A stretch of 64,000 nucleotides of DNA from Methylophaga nitratireducenticrescens (GTDB taxonomy: Bacteria > Pseudomonadota > Gammaproteobacteria > Nitrosococcales > Methylophagaceae), in the NCBI RefSeq assembly GCF_000260985.4, contig NC_017857.3, positions 1,922,001 through 1,986,000 on the forward strand, written 5' to 3'. The stretch's first letter is position 1, and every line of letters begins with the position of its first letter. The translations under genes and the position numbers were made by a program. Below the pieces are notes generated by a model. The model worked only from the letters and a program-made list of their open reading frames with translations, did no database searches and had not been told where the DNA came from. Below are positions 30,676-38,326 of the stretch, one piece after another.

Positions 30676-30966
30676 TTATTGCATTTGATATCCGGTTAGC
30701 CGATCCAATCGGTAGGTTTTCAGCTTACCATCTACATGTAAAACTTTGACACGAAAAACCGTATGGTTTTGATATTGTTCCTGTTCTACCGACAGAACAC
30801 GGCCACCGGTTTCCACCTGAGCTAATTCTGCAGCAGTTTTCTTGGTCAGTGGTAAGGCTATATCGTTAATACTGGTTCCTGCTTCCGCATCTGGCGGCAA
30901 GTGATCAGTGTAACCAGACAAAGGTAACGTTAGCATAAAAAGTAACAGATACCAGGGAAACTTCAT
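30676..30966 (-). CDS. Small secreted PepSY-domain protein
   Basis: A 96-residue protein with an N-terminal signal sequence (about 1-20: KFPWYLLLFMLTLPLSG). A single PepSY domain follows (about 38-95), with LAQVETGGRVLSVEQ and KVLHVDGKLKTYRLDRLTG. PepSY domains act outside the membrane and are thought to inhibit or tune proteases and sensors. It is translated two bases ahead of the response regulator, so it is probably an accessory to that two-component system. Confidence 0.82.
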   Translation of the reverse strand: MKFPWYLLLFMLTLPLSGYTDHLPPDAEAGTSINDIALPLTKKTAAELAQVETGGRVLSVEQEQYQNHTVFRVKVLHVDGKLKTYRLDRLTGYQMQ

Positions 30967-31033
30967 GGAACAGCCTTATATTTTGTATGCTTGTTATGAA
31001 TCGATAATAGCAAACTGCACGTTATTGAACACA

Positions 31034-31429
31034 TCATTTTGTTCCCTGTGTCGGTTGCACCGGACCAATGGCATTGTCAGCCCTGGCACGAAGATAATTG
31101 TAGAGTTGTTCTCGTCCATTGATAACCTGAGGAGTATCCTCAAAACTCGGCATGATACCGATACGACCTTTTTTCCCCTCAATCAGCACCTGCATGAATT
31201 TATCTTTGGATAGTTTATTCAGGCTTTTAGCTAAATTGGGCCCTGCGAGTCCCTGTGCAAAAGTACCATGGCAACGCGCACACCAATTTCGATAAAGCAA
31301 ATAGCCTCGATAAGTTTGTGAGTCCAATTTATTACCTTCAGTAACGGTATAAGAAGCTTGGGCCTGAACGGGGCTAAACCAGACACTGGTGGAACATAGA
31401 AATATCAATCCTGCTAAACGTAAACACAT
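31034..31429 (-). CDS. Periplasmic class I c-type cytochrome
   Basis: A 131-residue exported monohaem cytochrome c. The signal peptide ends near VQAQA (about residue 25). Haem binds at C50-AR-C53-H54, and the likely distal axial ligand is M93 in RIGIMPSFED. GRGYLL-type and NYLRARADNAIGP segments match small periplasmic cytochromes that accept electrons from dehydrogenases such as PQQ alcohol dehydrogenases. That partner assignment is inference; no dehydrogenase is adjacent. It is 67 bp upstream of the PepSY gene on the same strand, and a possible small ORF ends 6 bp before its ATG. Confidence 0.87.
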   Translation of the reverse strand: MCLRLAGLIFLCSTSVWFSPVQAQASYTVTEGNKLDSQTYRGYLLYRNWCARCHGTFAQGLAGPNLAKSLNKLSKDKFMQVLIEGKKGRIGIMPSFEDTPQVINGREQLYNYLRARADNAIGPVQPTQGTK

Positions 31430-31435
31430 AGCTGC

Positions 31436-31609
31436 TTATGGGCCAGTTTTAGTGTTGTAATTTGGGGATCTTGAAATGACATTGTATTGAACCAGGTCCT
31501 TATACGAGAAAGCGTCTTCGCTCTGAATCTTCGCCACTGTGGAGTGAGTGGAGATGTCATGAAAACAGTTATGTCTGATGACAACCAAACTAGCAATCAT
31601 TTTATCCAT
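31436..31609 (-). CDS. Possible 57-residue small protein ahead of the cytochrome c gene
   Basis: A short frame beginning MDKMIASLVVIRHNCFHD and ending PNYNTKTGP. GTGGAG lies six bases before the ATG, a better ribosome site than the cytochrome gene has. Its TAA stop is six bases before the cytochrome ATG, so it could be a coupled leader ORF. I recognise no family, and it has no clear signal peptide or membrane helix. The frame stays open upstream into the hrpA 3' end, but the ATG at 31609 is the one with the ribosome site. Confidence 0.35.
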   Translation of the reverse strand: MDKMIASLVVIRHNCFHDISTHSTVAKIQSEDAFSYKDLVQYNVISRSPNYNTKTGP

Positions 31610-31697
31610 GACATACTCCACACAATTGAAGCTCAAGTCAGGGTAACAATGTTTAACTGAACTGTGACTGAATGTTCTGTAAATTAACGTTAATTTT

Positions 31698-34600
31698 TTA
31701 ACATTCTGCCCATTGCTTATCGAGACGTTTGGTTGATACGGGACAGGCAGTACCAATTTCCTGGGCAAAAACCGAGATACGAAACTCTTCAATCATCCAG
31801 CGATATTGCTGCATTGCTTCATTATCAGCGCGTTTAATATTGATCAGATAACGCTGCCAGTGGGGCTGGACCTCCATTTGTCGTTGACGATCTTTGGCTG
31901 GATCGGTTTTCAGTTTATCCAGACGCGCACCGATGGCTCGAAAATAAGCGGGTAAACGCTGTAAAGCTTCATCCGGAGTGTGATGCACAAATCCCTGATA
32001 CAGCAAATAATTTAATTGCTCACGGATGTCTTTAACCGCATGCATCGCCGCCAGAGGAATATTTCCAGACAGCCGTTTGGCAATCGCATGATATTCGCTT
32101 AATGGCTCAGCGATCAGTCTGGCAAGTTGGTTGGCAATGTTAATGAGTTCACTACTGCGTTGTTGCAGCCGCAGTTCAAACTGTTGTTTATCGCGTGGCC
32201 AGTCCTGATCTTTCAGAAAGCACCGATCAAATGCAACGGCTATCAAATCCTGTTTCAACTGCTCGCATGGAGTAATCTGCTGGGTTTTGTTCTCTTCAAA
32301 TGGCGCAGCAGGCACATTGGCATAATGCAGGCACATCTTCTGTATATCCGGCAGGTTTTTCTGCAGATATTTAACGTTATCTTTTTCTGCCAGCATAAAT
32401 AGTCTTCTCAACCCTATTGCTGAGAATGATTTAGCTTGCTGCAAGGTATCCATCAGCGTCAGATCTACATGATCACCACGATCTACCAGGGCAGGGTAAG
32501 CCGTCATTTCCAGGCCGTTTTGCTGCATCACAATGTGTTCAGGAAACGCATCAAATTCCCAGCCAGTCATCCCGGATTTTTCATACTCAGAATCAGGTAA
32601 CTGACGGAAACTGGCAGCAGCCTCTTTTGACCAGTCTTGCTTTAACTGATTTAAATCACGATTTTCTGCCAGCAGTTCACCTTGTTCATCAACCAGCTTG
32701 AAATTCATTTTCAGATACAGTGGCAGATCTTCCTGCCGCCAATCATCTGCTTTAATCTCAACACCAGTCATTTTACGTAATTGCTCAGTTAAAGCAGGCA
32801 ACAATGCACCTTCATAAGGCGTTAATGCTTTCAGGCAGCGATCGGCATAATCCGGTACAGGAATAAAATGACGGCGCAAGGATTTAGGCAGGCTTTTAAG
32901 CAAAAAAATGACCTTGTCACGTAACAAGCCAGGCACTAACCACTCATAACGTTCGGGATCACTTTGATTGAGCAGTGACAGCGGAATCGTCTGGGTAATA
33001 CCATCATGTTGTTTGCCAGGCTCAAAATGATATTCAAGCGGCAACGGAACACGGTTCACCAGCAACTGATCCGGATAGCTATCAACCGTTACCTGATCAG
33101 CATTGTGCTGCATCAGAATCTCACGGCTCATAAACAAACACTGTGGGTCTTTTTTCTCTGCCTGTTTACGCCATTTTTCAAAGCCATGACCATTGATAAT
33201 ATCGTCAGGAATACGCTCATGATAAAAGGCAAACAGAGTATCTTCATCTGCCAACACATCACGTCGCCGTGATTTTTGCTCCAACAGTTCAATTTCATCA
33301 ATCAGCTGGCGATTATGTTGGAAAAATTTTGCCTGACAGTTGAAGTCACCATTGACCAAAGCTTCACGGATAAATATTTCGTTGGAAGTAGGGCGATCCA
33401 ATGGTCCGTAATGAATTTTCCGACGATTTACTATGGGTAATCCATACAGACTGACACTTTCAAAAGCGACGACTTGAGCCGGTTTTTTCTCCCAATGCGG
33501 ATCACTGTATTGGCGTTTAACCAGATCTCCTGCAATCGGCTCAATCCACTCGGGTTCAATTTTGGCGACAATCCGGGCATAAAGTTGTCCGGTTTCCACC
33601 AGCTCGGCAGCCATGATCCATTTCGGACCTTTTTTATGTAATGCTGAGCCTGGAAAAATTTTCAGTTTCAGATTACGTGTGCCGGCATAACTATGCTGGT
33701 CAGCTTTCATGGCCACATTGCTTAACAGACCGCTGAGCAAGGCTTGATGAATAGGTTGATACTCAGCCGGTTGCTGATTAGGCTTGAAGCCCATCTGCGT
33801 GGTTTGCACGTGCAGTTGCTGATAAATATCATGCCATTCACGCAGACGCAGAAAAGACAGAAAGTTTTCTTTGCAGTATTTGCGAAATTTATTCTGACTT
33901 AAGTGTTTCTGACGGTCATGATACAAATCCCATAGCTTAAGAAACGCTAAAAAATCTGATCGGTCGTCTTTGTATTTGCTATGTGCCTCATCTGCCGCCT
34001 GTTGTTTATCCATCGGACGTTCTCGTGGATCCTGAATACTCAGAGCACTGGCTATTACCAGTACTTCATTCAGACTGTTTTGATCATTTGCCGCCAGAAT
34101 CATTCTGGCGATACGCGGATCAATCGGTAATTTGGCAAGCTGTCGGCCTGTTTCGGTTATTTGCCGTTTGCCATTTACAGCATTGAGTTCCTCCAACAAC
34201 CGGTAACCATCGTTGATCATCTTCGGTGGCGGGGGATTGATAAACGGAAATTTAGCCGGGTCGCCCAGTTTTAATGCGGTCATCTGCAAAATAACGGAGG
34301 CCAGATTGGTACGCAGAATTTCCGGATCGGTAAATGCCGGTCTGGCAGCAAAATCCTCTTCGTCGTATAAACGAATACAAACCCCGGCAGCAACACGACC
34401 ACAACGACCGGATCGCTGATTAGCACTGGATTGCGATATTTTCTCAATCGGTAAACGTTGCACTTTATTGCGTACGCTGTAGCGGCTGATTCGCGCCAGA
34501 CCTGGATCGACGACATAACGAATACCCGGTACTGTCAACGACGTTTCCGCCACATTGGTCGCCAGAATAATACGGCGCGGGCCACTGGTTTTAAACACCC

Positions 34601-35585
34601 GATTTTGTTCACTGGCCGACTGTCTGGCAAATAGGGGCAGAATTTCTGTATTGGGTGGGTGATGTTTGCGTAGCGCTTCAGAAACATCACGGATATCACG
34701 TTCACCTGATAAAAATATCAGTACATCGCCTGGCCCGACTCGACATAATTCGTCCACCGCCTGGACGATACCATCAACAAAATCCAGATCTTCACTGTCA
34801 TCATCGCGACTTAATAAGGGACGATAGCGGATTTCAACAGGGTAGGTTCGGCCACTGACTTCGATAACCGGTGCATTGTCAAAATGCTCAGAGAATCGTT
34901 GAGTATCAATGGTTGCCGAGGTGATGATCAGTTTCAGGTCGGGGCGTTTCGGCAGCAATTGTTTGAGATAACCCAATAGAAAATCAATATTCAGACTGCG
35001 TTCATGCGCTTCATCAATAATCAGCGTGTCATATTGATTCAGGTAGGGATCATTTTGTGTTTCAGCCAGCAAAATACCGTCTGTCATCAGTTTGATATAG
35101 CTTTTATCGGCTTTTACCTGATCATGAAACCGGACTTTATAGCCAACTGCTTCACCGATTTGGGACTTTAGTTCTTCAGCGATACGTGTTGCTACAGTCC
35201 GGGCTGCAATACGTCGCGGCTGAGTATGGCCAATCAGGCCACCGACACCCCGACCCAGCTCAAGACAGATTTGGGGTAACTGCGTGGTTTTACCAGAACC
35301 GGTTTCACCACAAAGAATAATGACCTGATGTTGCTGAATCGCTTTAGCGATATCTTCCTTTCTTTCAATTACGGGAAGATCAGCCTCCAAGGAAGGCTTC
35401 GGCAGGTTGTTCAAACGAAACTGAAAGCGCTCATTTGAACGTTCAATTTGCTGTTGCAGATTCAGCCATTCATTTTCATTGGCGGATTTATTCTGTAACT
35501 GCACTAATCGCCGACGCAGTTTGTGCTGGTCGGCGAGCATGGTGTTTTTTATTTGAGTTTTAAGTTGTTGCTGTTGATTGTTCAC
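31698..35585 (-). CDS. hrpA: ATP-dependent RNA helicase HrpA
   Basis: A DEAH-box helicase of 1295 residues, the usual length for HrpA. E. coli HrpA takes part in mRNA processing and rescues stalled or collided ribosomes. Walker A is GETGSGKTTQ at 93-102, motif II is DEAH at 191-194 (LIIDEAHERSLNIDFLLGYL), and motif III is TSATID. Motif VI is QRSGRCGR (about 391). The helicase-associated and OB-fold domains follow. A long C-terminal HrpA-specific domain runs to WAEC. The start codon is GTG at 35585; an in-frame ATG 15 codons later is an alternative. It is probably transcribed alone. Confidence 0.95.
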   Translation of the reverse strand: MNNQQQQLKTQIKNTMLADQHKLRRRLVQLQNKSANENEWLNLQQQIERSNERFQFRLNNLPKPSLEADLPVIERKEDIAKAIQQHQVIILCGETGSGKTTQLPQICLELGRGVGGLIGHTQPRRIAARTVATRIAEELKSQIGEAVGYKVRFHDQVKADKSYIKLMTDGILLAETQNDPYLNQYDTLIIDEAHERSLNIDFLLGYLKQLLPKRPDLKLIITSATIDTQRFSEHFDNAPVIEVSGRTYPVEIRYRPLLSRDDDSEDLDFVDGIVQAVDELCRVGPGDVLIFLSGERDIRDVSEALRKHHPPNTEILPLFARQSASEQNRVFKTSGPRRIILATNVAETSLTVPGIRYVVDPGLARISRYSVRNKVQRLPIEKISQSSANQRSGRCGRVAAGVCIRLYDEEDFAARPAFTDPEILRTNLASVILQMTALKLGDPAKFPFINPPPPKMINDGYRLLEELNAVNGKRQITETGRQLAKLPIDPRIARMILAANDQNSLNEVLVIASALSIQDPRERPMDKQQAADEAHSKYKDDRSDFLAFLKLWDLYHDRQKHLSQNKFRKYCKENFLSFLRLREWHDIYQQLHVQTTQMGFKPNQQPAEYQPIHQALLSGLLSNVAMKADQHSYAGTRNLKLKIFPGSALHKKGPKWIMAAELVETGQLYARIVAKIEPEWIEPIAGDLVKRQYSDPHWEKKPAQVVAFESVSLYGLPIVNRRKIHYGPLDRPTSNEIFIREALVNGDFNCQAKFFQHNRQLIDEIELLEQKSRRRDVLADEDTLFAFYHERIPDDIINGHGFEKWRKQAEKKDPQCLFMSREILMQHNADQVTVDSYPDQLLVNRVPLPLEYHFEPGKQHDGITQTIPLSLLNQSDPERYEWLVPGLLRDKVIFLLKSLPKSLRRHFIPVPDYADRCLKALTPYEGALLPALTEQLRKMTGVEIKADDWRQEDLPLYLKMNFKLVDEQGELLAENRDLNQLKQDWSKEAAASFRQLPDSEYEKSGMTGWEFDAFPEHIVMQQNGLEMTAYPALVDRGDHVDLTLMDTLQQAKSFSAIGLRRLFMLAEKDNVKYLQKNLPDIQKMCLHYANVPAAPFEENKTQQITPCEQLKQDLIAVAFDRCFLKDQDWPRDKQQFELRLQQRSSELINIANQLARLIAEPLSEYHAIAKRLSGNIPLAAMHAVKDIREQLNYLLYQGFVHHTPDEALQRLPAYFRAIGARLDKLKTDPAKDRQRQMEVQPHWQRYLINIKRADNEAMQQYRWMIEEFRISVFAQEIGTACPVSTKRLDKQWAEC

Positions 35586-35720
35586 TAATTTTCAATTTAC
35601 TTGGAAGCTTCTGAGCTTAATAATTTTCAGCGTCAGTATACAGAGTAGCATCTGAAAACGTGTACTCAGGACGGTTAATCTGTGTTCATTGCTTCCATTG
35701 CTGGGCTAGACAGCTGAGTC

Positions 35721-36686
35721 CTAAAGACTCCAAGACAGCGACAAAGTATATTTGAAATCGTGTTTACTAACCTCATCTTCCGTCTCTGAATCATACTCAT
35801 TGGTCATGCCGACTTTTAACGCTACGCCAGCACGTTCATCCAAATCAAGAATCCAGTCGAATGTGGTTACATTCCGGTAGGCATCGAAAGAATCGAAACT
35901 AGGATAAAACGTATTGGCTAACGCTAAACGTTGCGCAGCATTAATGCGCCAGCGTGTTTCGAGACCTAACAATCCTTCAGGGGTAAATTCTTCACGTTCG
36001 CCACCAAACGTTTTGTTAAAACCTGCACCGGAACGTCCAACGAATAACCAATCATCAGTATTGGCAAATTCATAACCATAACCAGCATTGGCATTGAGCC
36101 GATAGTCATAATCCTTGAATTTATCAACATCCAATCGTCCACCAGCAAACATGAACCAGGGTGTTTCAGGTTTCAACCAATCGCGGTTAATTGAGGTAAA
36201 AAAGCTGTTGTCAGACGTCTCTTCTTCGGATTTCGCATAATAATATGCAGTTCGACTGTTAATCCGGGTTTCTTCTGTGGCTAGATCAGCGTTAAAAGCC
36301 ACGTTAACCTGACTGTTATCTGATTTTCCACGGCTTCCAGCCAGTCCAAGATCAAAACGTCTTTCCCAGTTTGTTAACCAGCCGGTCCCCAGCAGGCCTT
36401 TATCTTCCGGTTCAGCCTCAGCAAGGTCAACCGATTCAATAATGGGAGTGTCATCTGTTGGTGTTTGCTGGGCCAGAGCCTCATAATCTGTTTTGATTTC
36501 GGAGACGGTATTGGTGTTAATGATCATTTCACCGAGCAGCTGATGTTTAATAGTAAGGGATTCCTGATTACGTTCTAATAAATCACCTTGCAAACGATCA
36601 CCGTTGGTCAGAATCAACGTAACGGGTGCAGCGTGGGATAAAACTGGTACCAACAAACAAACGAAGACGATTTTTTTCAAAAACAA
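35721..36686 (-). CDS. DUF481-family outer-membrane protein (YdiY-like)
   Basis: A 321-residue exported protein. The signal peptide ends at about residue 19 (LVPVLSHA). A short N-terminal strand region (LILTNGDRLQGDLLERNQESLTIK, spanning about 24-47) is typical of DUF481 proteins. From about 108 on comes a DUF481 beta-barrel of alternating amphipathic strands, ending in the aromatic-containing FKYTLSLSWSL. The function of the family is unknown; YdiY in E. coli is acid-inducible. The start is TTG at 36686, with AGGA seven bases upstream. It is flanked by gaps of about 135 and 189 bp. Confidence 0.82.
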   Translation of the reverse strand: MFLKKIVFVCLLVPVLSHAAPVTLILTNGDRLQGDLLERNQESLTIKHQLLGEMIINTNTVSEIKTDYEALAQQTPTDDTPIIESVDLAEAEPEDKGLLGTGWLTNWERRFDLGLAGSRGKSDNSQVNVAFNADLATEETRINSRTAYYYAKSEEETSDNSFFTSINRDWLKPETPWFMFAGGRLDVDKFKDYDYRLNANAGYGYEFANTDDWLFVGRSGAGFNKTFGGEREEFTPEGLLGLETRWRINAAQRLALANTFYPSFDSFDAYRNVTTFDWILDLDERAGVALKVGMTNEYDSETEDEVSKHDFKYTLSLSWSL

Positions 36687-36875
36687 AATAGGTTCCTATG
36701 GCTGAATTTGTCCGCCGTATACTAACGATTACTGCGACGAATGTCAGGAGTAATTTACCGGGAATTTTTCTTTAAATATCAGGAGTATTAACCTGGGCTC
36801 GGTTTATCTTCCTTCACCAACACTGCATGTGGCTTATTAGGTTATCAAGAAAGAGATGATGCCTTTCTTACTGAA

Positions 36876-37340
36876 CTAACAACCATCATTATTTACGCTA
36901 CCATCTGGCATCGTGGTGTTGCAGAATTTAATGCCTCGATCATGAACGCCTTTCATTGATGCCCCGGTTAAGTCTGCGCCACTCATATCCGAAAAAATCA
37001 AATGTGCACCGTCCAGTTTGGCATTTTTCAGATTGGCATCCATCAGCTGGGCGTAATCCATTAAGGAATTACTTAGATCGGCTCCTTCAAGCTGCGCTCC
37101 CTGCATCCTTGAATGCGTAAACCATGCACCTTTAACATTGGCATTGGTAAGAATAATGCCTTTGAGATTGGCTTCACTCATATCAGCACCTTCCAGATCA
37201 TGATCTTCCAGTGGCGCTTCACTTAAATTGCAATGGTGACATTGATTTTCTTCGAGCAGTCTTTTCAAATAAATTTTATCGTATGCGTAAGCGGCACTAC
37301 TGAATAAACTCAGGGCTGTGATAATCACCATTGATTTCAT
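36876..37340 (-). CDS. Exported pentapeptide-repeat protein
   Basis: A 154-residue protein with a signal peptide (MKSMVIITALSLFSSAAYA) and about 14 A(D/N)LxX-type pentapeptide repeats from about residue 43 to 125, such as ADMSE ANLKG and ADLSN. This predicts a right-handed square beta-helix. Cysteines near both ends (C33/C36 and C140/C154 approximately) may cap the helix by disulfides in the periplasm. I start it at the ATG at 37340, which follows AGGTAAG; a longer frame runs to 37394 but would bury the signal peptide. It follows the nitroreductase gene by 31 bp. Function unknown. Confidence 0.8.
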   Translation of the reverse strand: MKSMVIITALSLFSSAAYAYDKIYLKRLLEENQCHHCNLSEAPLEDHDLEGADMSEANLKGIILTNANVKGAWFTHSRMQGAQLEGADLSNSLMDYAQLMDANLKNAKLDGAHLIFSDMSGADLTGASMKGVHDRGIKFCNTTMPDGSVNNDGC

Positions 37341-37371
37341 TTTACTTACCTCAACTTCATTGATATATGTT

Positions 37372-37965
37372 TTAACCGGTCCAGCGATTTTCAAAAAAAT
37401 GTTCGTTTAAAGGACGCCGCTGCCTGGCTTTTAGTTCCCGTTCTAAGGCTTCAGCGCTCAACGTATCCAGCGCAGCAGGATAACCAACAGCAATTACCGA
37501 CCACAGGTTTACAGTGGTTGGTATGGCTAAAGCCTCTCGTAATTTATCAGCATCAAATCCACCCATCTGATGAGACATCAGACCGAATGCGGTTGATTGC
37601 AAACATAAATTAAGACTGGCCGCGCCAGTATCATATCCATTCCAACGGTTTTCGCTGCCGTTGTGAGTGAAGTGGGGCAGGGATGCCGTCACGATCAATA
37701 ACGGTGCATTTACCGCCCATTGCTGATTGCCCGGAGCAAGACAATCCAATGTTTTTTGCCAGCTTATTTCGTCTTTGATTTTGTTACAGATAACGTAACG
37801 CCATGGTGCTTCGCCGTAGCAGGAGGGGGCCCATAATGCAGCTTCACAAAGTGCCATGATGATGTCATCACTAACCGCCTGCGTAGCATCATAAGCCTTG
37901 CCACTCCATCGCTCAGCAATAATGGAAGCAAGTTTCTGTTCTGTTTCAGCGGGTTTTTGTATCAA
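37372..37965 (-). CDS. Nitroreductase-family FMN oxidoreductase
   Basis: A 197-residue FMN-dependent nitroreductase-like protein. Visible features: ERWSGKAYD with the FMN-phosphate-binding arginine at the N-terminus, CEAALWAPSCYGEAPWRYVI (FMN-binding PS..xxPW motif, spanning about 40-59), a GAASLNLCLQSTAFGL dimer helix, HQMGGFD, and IAVGYPA near the C-terminus. The physiological substrate of such proteins (quinones, nitro compounds, enones) cannot be read from sequence. The start is TTG at 37965, preceded by GGGAT. It sits between yhbY and the pentapeptide protein gene. Confidence 0.85.
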   Translation of the reverse strand: MIQKPAETEQKLASIIAERWSGKAYDATQAVSDDIIMALCEAALWAPSCYGEAPWRYVICNKIKDEISWQKTLDCLAPGNQQWAVNAPLLIVTASLPHFTHNGSENRWNGYDTGAASLNLCLQSTAFGLMSHQMGGFDADKLREALAIPTTVNLWSVIAVGYPAALDTLSAEALERELKARQRRPLNEHFFENRWTG

Positions 37966-37983
37966 GATGAATTATCCCTTTAA

Positions 37984-38277
37984 TTAACCCGGCAACTGAA
38001 TGACGGGTTTATCAGCCGGGCGATATAAACCACCAATATGACCGATGACCATGACTAAATCTGCACCGGTTTTTTCCACGATCTCATCCAGCATTTGCTT
38101 GCGATCAGCTTTTTCCTGGCCGCTGACTCGGACTTTAATCAGCTCGTGATAGGCCAAAGCATTTTCAATTTCAGCCAGTACGTTTTCAGTAAGACCCGCG
38201 TTACCAATCATTACTACGGGCTTTAGCGGGTGGGCCAATCCTTTCAGATATCGACGTTGTTTATCATTGACTGCCAT
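37984..38277 (-). CDS. yhbY: Ribosome assembly RNA-binding protein YhbY
   Basis: A 97-residue CRS1-YhbY (CRM) domain protein that binds pre-50S ribosomal particles. It shows the family start LTDKQRRYLKGLAH-like (here NDKQRRYLKGLAHPL), then PVVMIGNAGLTENVLAEIENAL with the GxxG RNA-binding loop, and a C-terminal VMVIGHIGGLYRP strand. It is divergent from rlmKL across 49 bp, which puts two genes acting on the large subunit back to back. The usual ftsJ/rlmE-ftsH neighbours are absent. Confidence 0.93.
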   Translation of the reverse strand: MAVNDKQRRYLKGLAHPLKPVVMIGNAGLTENVLAEIENALAYHELIKVRVSGQEKADRKQMLDEIVEKTGADLVMVIGHIGGLYRPADKPVIQLPG

Positions 38278-38326
38278 GTGAAGTGCTACCTGTATTAAAA
38301 TGCTGTGATTATATCAGGATAGTTTC

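Noticed and set aside
31610-31792. Upstream extension of the small ORF before the cytochrome gene
   Set aside because: It overlaps the real hrpA C-terminus in another frame; the good ribosome site belongs to the internal ATG at 31609.
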